NCBI GenBank assembly: GCA_913057435.1
Contig: CAJXNY010000007.1
Location: 1-64,000, forward strand
Length of the DNA: 64,000 nucleotides
Reading direction: 5' to 3'
Source of the DNA: an uncultured Oceanospirillaceae bacterium
GTDB lineage: Bacteria; Pseudomonadota; Gammaproteobacteria; Pseudomonadales; Balneatricaceae
The position numbers and the translations under genes are program-made. The notes below the pieces were generated by a model. That model worked only from the letters and a program-made list of their open reading frames with translations, was not told the DNA's origin and searched no databases. Below are positions 1 to 9,148 of this stretch, in pieces (the stretch's first letter is position 1; every line of letters begins with the position of its first letter).

Positions 1-50
1 CTGTTACCGCCGTGAAAGGGCGGTGTCCTGGACCACTAGACGAATGGGAC
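1..50 (-). tRNA. tRNA-Glu (anticodon TTC), partial: 3' end lies outside the window
   Basis: Reverse complement reads GTCCCATTCGTCTAGTGGTCCAGGACACCGCCCTTTCACGGCGGTAACAG, matching the 5' two-thirds of bacterial tRNA-Glu, with D-arm and a CTTTCAC anticodon loop. Confidence 0.93.
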
Positions 51-80
51 GCTGTAGCCGTTGCCGTAACAACGAGGCGT

Positions 81-109
81 ATAATAAGATCACACCTCAC
101 TGCCGTCAA
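81..109 (-). promoter_or_regulatory. sigma70-type promoter for the tRNA-Glu
   Basis: On the minus strand TTGACG (104-109), 17-nt spacer, TATTAT (81-86), followed by the tRNA about 30 nt downstream. Confidence 0.75.
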
Positions 110-152
110 CATTTTTTTTAATTATTTCCTAGAGAAATCAACTGGTTAAGTT

Positions 153-1241
153 TTAACCAGCCAGCTCTCCCCGAGACTCCACGGCTGTTTTTGACTGTGA
201 CATAGGCCAGGCATTGAGTATCGCCTTAATAAGGGTTGCCAGGGGTATCGCGAAGAACACACCCCAGAAGCCCCACAGCCCACCAAATACCAGCACAGCA
301 ATAATAATCGCCACCGGGTGCAGGTTGACCGCCTCCGAGAACAACAGCGGCACCAGTACATTGCCATCCAGCGCCTGGATAATCCCGTAGGCAATCATCA
401 GATACATAAACTCATTACTACCGCCCCACTGAATAAAGGCGATCAGCGCCACCGGCAACGTCACCAGCGCCGCGCCGATATAGGGCACCAGCACCGACAA
501 TCCAACCATGATGGCCAGCAGCTCAGCGTAGTTCAAACCAAAGAAGGCAAAGCACAGATAGCTGGCCACACCGACGATAACAATCTCAATTACTTTACCC
601 CGGATATAGTTGGCGATCTGATCATCCATTTCGGTCCAGACCTGGTCCATCATCTCGCGCCGTTCCGGTAGGAACTTGGTCCACCAGCGGGTCAGGCTCC
701 GGCCATCTTTGAGGAAGAAAAACACCAGAATGGGCACCAGCACCAGATAGATCATCAGCGTCACCAGCCCGGCAATCGAATTCACCGAGAAGGTCAGCAC
801 CAGCTGCCCGGCCTTCGACAGCTCACGGGTTGCGGCATCAATGATTTCAGTAACCTGAGCTTCAGATACCAGCTCCGGATACTGCTCTGGCAATAACAAC
901 AAGGTTGCCTGCAGTTTCGACGCCATCCCCGGCAGCTCATTAAACAGATTCACCAGCTGCTGCCACACCTGGGGCATCACAATCAGCAAAAATGCTGACA
1001 GCACACTGACAAATACCAGGAATACGGTCACCACGGCGACCATATGCGGTAATTTTTTCTGCTCCAGCCAATCCACCGCGCCCTGCATCAGAAACGCCAG
1101 AATGATGCCGGCAAACACCGGCGTCAGCGTCTGACCCATGGTCAGAATAACCGCCAGCGCACCGGCCAGTAGCAGAAACAGCACCAGTGCCTCTTCATCA
1201 GAAAAGTAGCGCTCAATCCATTTGCGGAAGATCTCTCTCAC
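153..1241 (-). CDS. AI-2E family transporter / PerM-like permease
   Basis: 362 aa polytopic membrane ORF with AI-2E transporter features (GKVIEIVIVGVASYLCFAFFGLNYAELLAIMVGLSVLVPYIGA); next to tusA-like and bepA. Confidence 0.88.
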   Translation of the reverse strand: MREIFRKWIERYFSDEEALVLFLLLAGALAVILTMGQTLTPVFAGIILAFLMQGAVDWLEQKKLPHMVAVVTVFLVFVSVLSAFLLIVMPQVWQQLVNLFNELPGMASKLQATLLLLPEQYPELVSEAQVTEIIDAATRELSKAGQLVLTFSVNSIAGLVTLMIYLVLVPILVFFFLKDGRSLTRWWTKFLPERREMMDQVWTEMDDQIANYIRGKVIEIVIVGVASYLCFAFFGLNYAELLAIMVGLSVLVPYIGAALVTLPVALIAFIQWGGSNEFMYLMIAYGIIQALDGNVLVPLLFSEAVNLHPVAIIIAVLVFGGLWGFWGVFFAIPLATLIKAILNAWPMSQSKTAVESRGELAG

Positions 1242-1261
1242 TTCAGCTTGCTCCTGAGGCT

Positions 1262-1498
1262 TCAGCCACGCTGGATCACATAGATGTAGTGATCACCCTC
1301 TTCCCTGCTTTCCAGCAAGGTATGAGCGGCCTGGTCGGTATAGGCTTTGAAGTCACGCACCGAACCAATATCCGTGGCAATGACTTGCAGAAATTGCCCC
1401 TTTTCCAGCTTGTTCAGCGCCTGTTTGGCTTTCAACAGCGGTAATGGGCAACTCAATCCACTGGTATCTAACACTTGATCTATCGAATAACTATTCAT
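1262..1498 (-). CDS. TusA/SirA-like sulfurtransferase family protein
   Basis: 78 aa with DTSGLSCPLPLLKAKQAL (CPxP motif). Confidence 0.9.
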   Translation of the reverse strand: MNSYSIDQVLDTSGLSCPLPLLKAKQALNKLEKGQFLQVIATDIGSVRDFKAYTDQAAHTLLESREEGDHYIYVIQRG

Positions 1499-1593
1499 AC
1501 TGTGACCTGTAGTGAAGGCACTAAGCGTCCAGATAAGATAAGTCCAGCACTATATACCAATTTCTGCAGGCCAGCGACCAGCGAAGCGATCTT

Positions 1594-3039
1594 ATGCGAC
1601 CAGCCACTACTTTGATTTTTATGATGTTATTAGGCCTTCTAACGCAGGCACCCGCGCGGGCTGACCTGCCCGACCTGAACGAAGGCAGTTACGGCGGCAT
1701 GACACTGGATACCGAGTATCAGCTGGGCCGTAATTTTGTCCGCAGCCTGCGTCGGCAGGCCCCATTGATGCGTGACCCGGCCAGCAGCTGGTACCTGGAA
1801 CAACTGGTCTGGCAACTGGCCGGACACAGCCAGCTGGGCGATACCCGGCTGGAAATCATCGGCCTGGATAACCCGCAATTTAACGCCTTTGCCGTGCCGG
1901 GTGGCATTATCGGCCTCAATGGCGGGCTGTTGCTATCAGCTCACAATGAAGGCGAACTGGCCTCGGTGGTTGCCCACGAGCTGGCCCATCTCAGCCAGCG
2001 CCACTTTGCCGCCCAGGTGGAGCAGCAACGCCAGAGCAAACCGCTGATGCTGGCCGGCATGCTGGCTGGCATTCTGCTCTCAAGCGTCAGCGGCGACGCC
2101 GCCACTGCTACCATCACCTCGACCCTGGCCGCCAGCAGTAGCGCCCAGCTGGCCTTCAGCCGCCGTAATGAACAGGAAGCCGACCGCATAGGTATGCAGA
2201 CCCTGATCGACAGCGGTTATAACCCGCATGCCATGCCAAAGATGTTTGGCCGACTGCTGAACAACTACCGCTATGCCAGCCGACCACCGGAGTTCCTGTC
2301 AACTCACCCACTGTCCAAGAGCCGTATCGCCGACTCCGAAGGCCGTGCTGCCCAGCTGACCGGCAACGACAGCACACCGTTTAAAGACCCGCAGCTGTTC
2401 GGCCTGGTCAAAGCCCGTCTGACCGCCAGTTACGACAGCAACCCTGCCCGGCTCGCGCAAACTCTGGCGGGCCAACAACAGGCCGCCAGCGGCAAAAACC
2501 ACCGCCTGCTAGGCTACGCCCGCTATGCCGCCTGGGTGAAAGCAAGCCAGCAGGACAAAGCCAACGCCAGCTGGCAACAGCTGGACAAAAAACTGCAGCG
2601 CCACTGGCTGGTACAGCAGACCCGCGCTGAGCAACTGCTCGACGCCCAGCAGCCCGGCAAAGCGGTGCAACTACTCAAGACCCAGCTGGCCCTCTATCCT
2701 GGCAGCTTCCCACTGCAACAGCGCCTGGCCGAAGCTCTGCACCAGAACGGCCAGATCAAGGCATCACTCAAGCTGTATCGCAAACTGGCACTCAAGCGCC
2801 CCACCGATGTCCACCTCCACTACCAGCTGGCCGAACTATACGGCCTGGCAGGTGACAAGAGCGGCGTCCATAAAGCCCGCACCGAGTACTTTATGCTGGT
2901 CGGCAATATCGACAAAGCGATGCGCCAGATTAAATTCGCCCGCCGGGAGAAAGGCCTCAGCGAAGCCGACAAACAGCAATTCGACCAGCTGGAACACGAA
3001 GCCAAGGAGATCCGCGAGCAGATGAAACAGACATTCTGA
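1594..3039 (+). CDS. bepA: M48 family metalloprotease with TPR domain, BepA-like
   Basis: N-terminal signal peptide, HELAHLSQRH zinc motif, EQEADRIG motif, C-terminal TPR-like repeats. Confidence 0.88.
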   Translation: MRPATTLIFMMLLGLLTQAPARADLPDLNEGSYGGMTLDTEYQLGRNFVRSLRRQAPLMRDPASSWYLEQLVWQLAGHSQLGDTRLEIIGLDNPQFNAFAVPGGIIGLNGGLLLSAHNEGELASVVAHELAHLSQRHFAAQVEQQRQSKPLMLAGMLAGILLSSVSGDAATATITSTLAASSSAQLAFSRRNEQEADRIGMQTLIDSGYNPHAMPKMFGRLLNNYRYASRPPEFLSTHPLSKSRIADSEGRAAQLTGNDSTPFKDPQLFGLVKARLTASYDSNPARLAQTLAGQQQAASGKNHRLLGYARYAAWVKASQQDKANASWQQLDKKLQRHWLVQQTRAEQLLDAQQPGKAVQLLKTQLALYPGSFPLQQRLAEALHQNGQIKASLKLYRKLALKRPTDVHLHYQLAELYGLAGDKSGVHKARTEYFMLVGNIDKAMRQIKFARREKGLSEADKQQFDQLEHEAKEIREQMKQTF

Positions 3040-3268
3040 GCCTTCTCGGAGCTTGTTCTTTGACGGCTTGTGCCTCGCGTTCAGGATGATTGCAGGTTAT
3101 GTCTATCGATGAACACTCTGTTCGCCCTGAGCCTGGTGCAAAGCCTGTACTCAGGGTGAGCAGAAAAACGCCCCCCCATCCATTGCACCCTCAACCTCTG
3201 CCCTTGTATGCTTGCCCGTCACCGGGCTCGCCCGTATCTGAATCACGCCAACTATAGAAGTACCGCCC

Positions 3269-4642
3269 GTGTTTAGTCGCCAACGCTTTAATGAAATCAA
3301 AATCCTGCTGCAGCTCGGAGGCCCTATTATGGTTGCCCAGTTAGCGCAGACGGCCATGGGGTTTGTAGATACTGTCATGGCGGGCCGGGCCAGCTCTCAG
3401 GATCTGGCGGCGGTGGCGCTGGGCGGCAGCATCTGGTTGCCGCTCTATCTGGCCTGTACTGGCGTGCTGATGGCCACCACGCCACTGGTTGCCAACCAGG
3501 TGGGCAGCAATCGCTGTGACTCCACTGGCCGGACCTTGCACAAAGGCTTTGCGGTGGCGGCAATTATGGCGGTGATCAGCACACTGGTGCTGCTCAAGAG
3601 CGATCTGATTCTGCGTTATATGGGGGTAGAGCCTGCACTGACGGAGAAAACGTTTGCTTACCTCAAAGCCATCAGCTGGGGCTTCCCTGCCTTTATGCTC
3701 TATCAGGTGATACGCAGCTATAGTGAGGGCTTTGGTAAAACACGGCCGGTAATGAAGATCGCCATCCTCGGCCTGCTGTGTAATATTCCGCTCAACTATA
3801 TCTTTATCTACGGTAAATTTGGCCTGCCCGCCATGGGGGCTGAAGGCTGCGGCTGGGCAACCGCACTGGTGATGTGGCTGATGCTGCTGATCGGCCTGGT
3901 CTATCTCAAGCACAACGCAACCTTCCGTGATCTGCAGCTGCTTAGTCGATTTCATCCACCACAGTTACAACCACTGATTGCCTTTCTCAAGCTGGGCCTG
4001 CCCATCGGCGTTGCACTGTTGATTGAAGCCAGTATGTTTTCAGTGATCGCCCTGCTACTGGCCGACCAGGGCGAACAGGTTATCGCCGCCCACCAGATCA
4101 CCCTGAGTTTTACTGGTCTGAGCTTTATGATCCCATTGAGTGTCGCCATGGCCATAACCATCCGGGTTGGCCAGCTACAGGGCGCTGGAGATGGCGAAGG
4201 TGCACACTTTGCAGCCTTTACCGGCATTGGCATGGCTCTGGGCTGCGCCATAGCCTCATCATCATTTATGCTGGTCATTCCTGAGTTCATAACCAGCTGG
4301 TATACCACTGACCCGGTACTGATTAAAGCCGCCGCCAGTCTGGTGATGATCGCGGCACTGTTTCAATTCTCTGATGCCATCCAGGTGGCCTGCGCTGGCG
4401 CGTTGCGCGGCTACAAAGACACCTTTGTGCCACTGATGCTGGTGTTTGTTGCTTTCTGGGTAGTGGGCCTGCCGATGGGCATCGTACTGGGGCGCAGTGA
4501 TCTGCTGGTACCGATGATGGGGGCGGCCGGGTTCTGGGCTGCACTGGTTATCGGCCTGACAATCGGCGCTATACTGCTGTTATACCGGTTACGGATAATT
4601 GCCAGGCGCCATCTATGCCACAACGATACCGCGACTCTCTAG
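3269..4642 (+). CDS. MATE family multidrug efflux transporter (NorM-like)
   Basis: 457 aa polytopic protein; GGPIMVAQLAQTAMGFVDTVMAGR and CAGALRGYKDTFVPLM motifs. Confidence 0.92.
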   Translation: MFSRQRFNEIKILLQLGGPIMVAQLAQTAMGFVDTVMAGRASSQDLAAVALGGSIWLPLYLACTGVLMATTPLVANQVGSNRCDSTGRTLHKGFAVAAIMAVISTLVLLKSDLILRYMGVEPALTEKTFAYLKAISWGFPAFMLYQVIRSYSEGFGKTRPVMKIAILGLLCNIPLNYIFIYGKFGLPAMGAEGCGWATALVMWLMLLIGLVYLKHNATFRDLQLLSRFHPPQLQPLIAFLKLGLPIGVALLIEASMFSVIALLLADQGEQVIAAHQITLSFTGLSFMIPLSVAMAITIRVGQLQGAGDGEGAHFAAFTGIGMALGCAIASSSFMLVIPEFITSWYTTDPVLIKAAASLVMIAALFQFSDAIQVACAGALRGYKDTFVPLMLVFVAFWVVGLPMGIVLGRSDLLVPMMGAAGFWAALVIGLTIGAILLLYRLRIIARRHLCHNDTATL

Positions 4643-5685
4643 CCTGGCTGCTGCTACTGGCCAGTCTGCTGACTGGCTGTAGCAAACCTGAAGGTCAGGC
4701 ACTGCTGGAAGACTACCTTTACCGGCTTGGCAACGCGACCAATACCGAGATCAACAGCAGCCTTGATCAACTACCAGCCATAGCCGCGTATCCACCGCGC
4801 CGGAAACGGCTGGTTGCCCTGCAGGAGGTACGTGAGGGAATGCTGGATACGCTCAATCTGCGGGCCTGCAATCTGCTGCCGTTAATCGCGCAGCGCAACA
4901 GTTCACTGGGCAGAGTCATGCCCGTCTCGCAGCAGCTGATCTACGAAGTCCGCTTTTACAGCCTGATACGCCAGTGCCGCACCCTGCCCCAGGTACGTAC
5001 CGACACATCGCTGTTGCGCCAGGTCAATGAGATTTATCGAGTAAAACAGCAGAACCTGCCCCGCGTATTGTGGAACGCTATCTATAACTCAACCGAAATC
5101 GAAGCGAACTTTGCACTCGGTGCGCCGCCACTGGTACCTGGTGAAACCGACAGCCTTGGCCCGGCGCTCAACAGCCTGCAGCACTTTGAGCAACTGATCA
5201 GGCTCAGCCAGCAAACAACCCCCTGGCAACTGCCTGCTTTTATCGAAAAACTGGAAGATGACTACGAAACCCTGTACCGCAACCCGTTCGGAGCGCACTG
5301 GCTAAGCAGCATCCGACTGATGACTGAAACCCTGTCCCGTGCGGCTAGCAGCCTTGAAACCCGACTCAGCCAGCGCCCGCTCTGCCCACAGGCACGACCT
5401 ACACCCAAAGCAAAAATCCTGCATAACGTGTTTCTCCGTTATTACGCTGCCAGGGTACAACCCTATATGGCACTGACCCACCGCAGCGGGCAGCGCTGGT
5501 TACAACAACATGAAACGTTACTGCAGGCACTGAAATATGGAGCACTATTAAACGATTACCGCAGCCAGGTGCTATCGGTACAGAGCACGCTATGGCAGGA
5601 CTATATCAAGGCCCGTGACCGCCATACCCATGCATGGCAGAAACAGCTGAGTCAGTGCGGGCTGATGCCCAGCAGCCAGATATAA
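4615..5685 (+). CDS. DUF3080-like lipoprotein
   Basis: Lipobox LLTGC; 356 aa; overlaps the MATE gene 3' end by 28 nt; resembles DUF3080 proteins. Confidence 0.7.
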   Translation: MPQRYRDSLAWLLLLASLLTGCSKPEGQALLEDYLYRLGNATNTEINSSLDQLPAIAAYPPRRKRLVALQEVREGMLDTLNLRACNLLPLIAQRNSSLGRVMPVSQQLIYEVRFYSLIRQCRTLPQVRTDTSLLRQVNEIYRVKQQNLPRVLWNAIYNSTEIEANFALGAPPLVPGETDSLGPALNSLQHFEQLIRLSQQTTPWQLPAFIEKLEDDYETLYRNPFGAHWLSSIRLMTETLSRAASSLETRLSQRPLCPQARPTPKAKILHNVFLRYYAARVQPYMALTHRSGQRWLQQHETLLQALKYGALLNDYRSQVLSVQSTLWQDYIKARDRHTHAWQKQLSQCGLMPSSQI

Positions 5686-5720
5686 CAAAGGCCCGACAGT
5701 TGCCTGACGGGCCTTTGTTA
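5683..5720. terminator. Terminator between convergent DUF3080 and proQ genes
   Basis: TAACAAAGGCCCG-N12-CGGGCCTTTGTTA perfect 13-bp arms. Confidence 0.75.
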
Positions 5721-5736
5721 TTACGAACAACTGTGT

Positions 5737-6264
5737 TTACTTACGGGTCATACTGACCAGTGCTTCCAGCTTGTTCGACATACGTTCTTCTGTTTCACGC
5801 TCAACCTGCTGCTCGCGGCGCTTTTTATTCAGATCACGCAATTTGTTTTTCGCGTGCAAGGCCTCATCAGCAGTGACCTTACCGGCAGGTTCACCTTTGA
5901 CATCAATACGGTCTACATCTGCGCGAATGGAGCGGATGTAGGCCAGAGAGCGCACATAGCTGGCCAGTGCGCGTTTAATCTTGTTTTTAGCCACCTTTTC
6001 GTCAGCGACCAGGTCTTCCTGAATGCCAATTTTCAACGGGCGAACATTGTCGCGGTTGAAGACTTCTGGGTATGCATCCATCAACAACTGCAGAGCAGCC
6101 ATGTTAGCTGCGCGGTTTTTTGACTTTGGCTTTGTAACGGTAGAAGTTTCGCTCACCTTAGGGGACCTTACGTGCTGGCGTCGCTCATGGTCAGACAACA
6201 TCGCATCCAGCTGATCAATCAGCTCAAATGTTGCATCTGTTGAACGTTCAATCGAAGAAGACAT
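5737..6264 (-). CDS. proQ: ProQ/FinO domain RNA-binding protein
   Basis: 175 aa; basic N-terminus and AYPEVFNRDNVRPLKIGIQEDL typical of the ProQ/FinO domain. Confidence 0.87.
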   Translation of the reverse strand: MSSSIERSTDATFELIDQLDAMLSDHERRQHVRSPKVSETSTVTKPKSKNRAANMAALQLLMDAYPEVFNRDNVRPLKIGIQEDLVADEKVAKNKIKRALASYVRSLAYIRSIRADVDRIDVKGEPAGKVTADEALHAKNKLRDLNKKRREQQVERETEERMSNKLEALVSMTRK

Positions 6265-6270
6265 CAGATG

Positions 6271-6507
6271 TCAGTTACCTTTACGGATAATGTATTCAAA
6301 CTGTTCACCAGCCACCTGTTGTGCAACCAGTTCATGCCCTAAAAAGGTACAGAACTTGGGAATGTCACGCTGGGTCGACGGGTCTGTTGCTACAATACGC
6401 AGCAGCTCACCGGCAGCCATATCACGTACTTTGTTATGCAACAGCATCACGGGCTCCGGACAATACAGCCCGCAAGCGTCCATCTGATGATCAATCTGAT
6501 AATCCAA
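6271..6507 (-). CDS. tusA: Sulfurtransferase TusA
   Basis: 78 aa; CGLYCPEPVMLLHNKVR (CPEPVM signature). Confidence 0.9.
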   Translation of the reverse strand: MDYQIDHQMDACGLYCPEPVMLLHNKVRDMAAGELLRIVATDPSTQRDIPKFCTFLGHELVAQQVAGEQFEYIIRKGN

Positions 6508-6750
6508 GGTAAAACACCTGTTTTTGAAATCGGCGCTATTGTCGCAAATTCACTCCCTCAGCGGAAGCACTCCCGGTGCGATTAACGCCAACGAAGGTCG
6601 TATCAGACATTCAGATGCGCTCAGGCACACCCCGGCAGTCGCATTTACACTATAAATACGCGATGATGACGATAGCGTTGCCATCCAGCAATGCACGCTG
6701 ACTTTCACCCGGCAACGTTCAATGACAAGAAAAGATCAAGGTGAGCGCAT

Positions 6751-7032
6751 ATGATTCGAGTATTAATTGAGCGCCAGATCGCAGACGGACTGGCAGAGCA
6801 CTATGAACAGGCTGCCCGTAACACGCTGCAACAGGCAATGCAGGCCCATGGTTTTATCAGTGGTGAGGCGCTATACGACGCCAACAATCCGGACCACCGG
6901 GTAATCCTGGCAACGTTCCGTACGATTCAGGACTGGCAACGCTGGGCGCGCTCGCCCGAGCGTAAACAGATTATGGAAGCGCTGACGCCAATGCTGCAAA
7001 CGGATGAGAAAATCACCCTGCTCCAGCATTAA
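6751..7032 (+). CDS. ABM-fold (antibiotic biosynthesis monooxygenase-like) small protein
   Basis: 93 aa; MIRVLIERQIADGLAEHYEQAAR and F.(x)W..W..S pattern typical of ABM-domain proteins. Confidence 0.8.
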   Translation: MIRVLIERQIADGLAEHYEQAARNTLQQAMQAHGFISGEALYDANNPDHRVILATFRTIQDWQRWARSPERKQIMEALTPMLQTDEKITLLQH

Positions 7033-7052
7033 TCCACCCTCCGTATCAAAGC

Positions 7053-7086
7053 GCCAGAGGGCCTGTCAGCTGACAGGCCCTCTGGC
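7053..7086. terminator. 34-bp perfect palindrome between convergent genes, probable bidirectional terminator
   Basis: GCCAGAGGGCCTGTCAG/CTGACAGGCCCTCTGGC; lies between the ABM and rlmM stop codons. Confidence 0.6.
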
Positions 7087-7104
7087 AGACAACGTGACCC
7101 CGCC

Positions 7105-8169
7105 TCAGAGCATCCGCAGATGACAGGTAATCTCTTCACGGTCATGGTAAAGCTGCTTGGCACGCAACTCCCAATGTAAGCCCTGCTTTTTCAGCTCGGT
7201 TTCAATGTGCTGCAAGCAACGCTCCGTCTCTTTATAACGCTGCTTCATCGGTAATTTCAGGTTGAATATCGCTTCCCGGCAATAGCCATTTACTGCCCAC
7301 TCGACCACCATGGCGGCTGTGCGAATCGGCTTATCGACCATATCACACACCATCCAGTTGACGATTTTTTCCGGCACAAACAGATAGCCGTCTTCTTTAC
7401 AGTGAGTCACCTGCCCACTATCCATCAGCTCTTCATCCATTGGGCCGTTATCGACTGCACTGACAAACATACCGCGCTGCACCAGCTGCCATGTCCAGCC
7501 GCCCGGCGCCGCACCCAGATCAACCGCACGCCCTCCGGTCAGGCGCGTATCCCACTCATCACGCGGCACAAACCAGTGCCAGGCCTCTTCCAGCTTGAGG
7601 GTTGAGCGGCTCGGTGCCTGTTTTGGAAATTTAAGCCGGGGAATCCCCTGAGGCCAGGGCGAGGCATTGCTTACTGGTGCGATACCCAACGCTATTTTCT
7701 CACCACTGAGTGCAAACAGCTGCAGACGCCAGCCTTTGTCGCCTTTTGCCGGACGCAGCCATTTATCCCGTTTCAACCGCTGCACCAGGGCGGAACCAAA
7801 CTTGCGACAGAACGTGGCCAGCTCGCGGCCGTCGGTTGTGTCCGGATATTCAACCCAGACCTCAGCACAGTCAGGCAGCCCATCCAGCCCAGCTCGAATC
7901 TGACCCACGCGATCTTCGCGATCCAGCGCCAGCCAGTCGGTTGCCAGTGTCCATTGGCGGATGTATATCAGCTTATTGAACGGCAGATTTTCTATCGCCT
8001 GATACAGTGCATCACCCTCTGCACCGAGAAAACTTACGTAGCCCTGGCCGTCAACCAGCTGGCAGTAACCATAAACACCCGCCTGCGACAGACAGGCGGT
8101 AATTTCAGCGGCGGCTTCTTTTTCGAATCCGGAACGACACTGCAGTATCAGCTGTTTGAACTTATCCAC
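7105..8169 (-). CDS. rlmM: 23S rRNA (cytidine(2498)-2'-O)-methyltransferase RlmM
   Basis: 354 aa; LTGGRAVDLGAAPGGWTWQLVQRG FtsJ-like motif and RlmM-type N-terminus. Confidence 0.93.
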   Translation of the reverse strand: MDKFKQLILQCRSGFEKEAAAEITACLSQAGVYGYCQLVDGQGYVSFLGAEGDALYQAIENLPFNKLIYIRQWTLATDWLALDREDRVGQIRAGLDGLPDCAEVWVEYPDTTDGRELATFCRKFGSALVQRLKRDKWLRPAKGDKGWRLQLFALSGEKIALGIAPVSNASPWPQGIPRLKFPKQAPSRSTLKLEEAWHWFVPRDEWDTRLTGGRAVDLGAAPGGWTWQLVQRGMFVSAVDNGPMDEELMDSGQVTHCKEDGYLFVPEKIVNWMVCDMVDKPIRTAAMVVEWAVNGYCREAIFNLKLPMKQRYKETERCLQHIETELKKQGLHWELRAKQLYHDREEITCHLRML

Positions 8170-8767
8170 TCACTCTTTCCTTTAAGACTTCAATCACGGC
8201 ATCCAGGTGGCCCGACTGGGTATACCCGGAGCGCTGACGCGGCTTGAGGTCATGATCGCCATCCGCCAGCCAGTGCAAGTGTACATCAGCGCCCAGTGAA
8301 TAACCGCTTACCTCCGCCTCATTTCCCAGCGAGTCACGGGTCCCCTGGAACAGATGAATTTGCCCCTGCGGTGATTGCAGATGATCCACCCGTAACGTTT
8401 CCGGCTTTCCCCGAGGATGAAACGGGTAGCCAAAGGCCCAGGCTTCCTGCACGACGCCCTCTGCCGCCAGCATCGTAGCAACCCGGCCCCCCATTGATTT
8501 CCCTGCCAGCCACAACGGCGTACCATCATCCGGCAGCTGTTCAATCAAATTGACAAAAGACTCCAGCAAACGTGGCATACGATCAGGGGGACGTTTGGTG
8601 CCCGTGGCAACCCGCTGCATCATGTAGGGAAAATTAAAGCGCTGTACTTCCAGCCCCAATCCGGCCATCCGCTCGGCCATATCCTGCATAAACAGTGAAT
8701 CCATGCCCGCGCCCGCGCCATGCGCAAATAACACCCGCCCACGCTCAGGTTTTCCCGTAATAATCAC
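8162..8767 (-). CDS. Alpha/beta hydrolase family protein (KANL3/Tex30-like)
   Basis: 201 aa; LFAHGAGAGMDS, GKSMGGRVATMLA nucleophile elbow, DGDHDLKPR C-terminal His. Confidence 0.87.
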   Translation of the reverse strand: MIITGKPERGRVLFAHGAGAGMDSLFMQDMAERMAGLGLEVQRFNFPYMMQRVATGTKRPPDRMPRLLESFVNLIEQLPDDGTPLWLAGKSMGGRVATMLAAEGVVQEAWAFGYPFHPRGKPETLRVDHLQSPQGQIHLFQGTRDSLGNEAEVSGYSLGADVHLHWLADGDHDLKPRQRSGYTQSGHLDAVIEVLKERVSG

Positions 8768-8821
8768 TCAGTACCCCCTTCAAAAACGACTCTATGGCAA
8801 CGTTCGAGCATAAAAGCCAGT

Positions 8822-8835
8822 TTGATTTACATCAA
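8822..8835. promoter_or_regulatory. FNR/ANR box upstream of ccoNOQP
   Basis: TTGATTTACATCAA, a perfect match to TTGAT-N4-ATCAA; -10-like ATAATA about 27-29 nt from the box centre. Confidence 0.85.
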
Positions 8836-9148
8836 CGAATTGAACTTTACGCGTCATAATATCAGCCGACCAGGCTACGACCAAAGTTATAAGGCAGCAC
8901 AAACCGATTAAAAAACAAACAAATACAAAAATTATCCAAAAAAATAAAAGCCACTATTTTTCAACAAGTTAACTTATTTATACCTAAAAAACAGCCAGTG
9001 ATCTAAAGCACATAAAACCCTCGTATGCCCTGTGCGACATTTTGTCTCGTTGCTTTGCCCGATCACATTGAAAACAAAGGCCGTTTTCACGATAATGGCG
9101 CCCGAAACTCTACATTTCCGTAACTTAGCTTGTTGATGAGAGCCTGAC

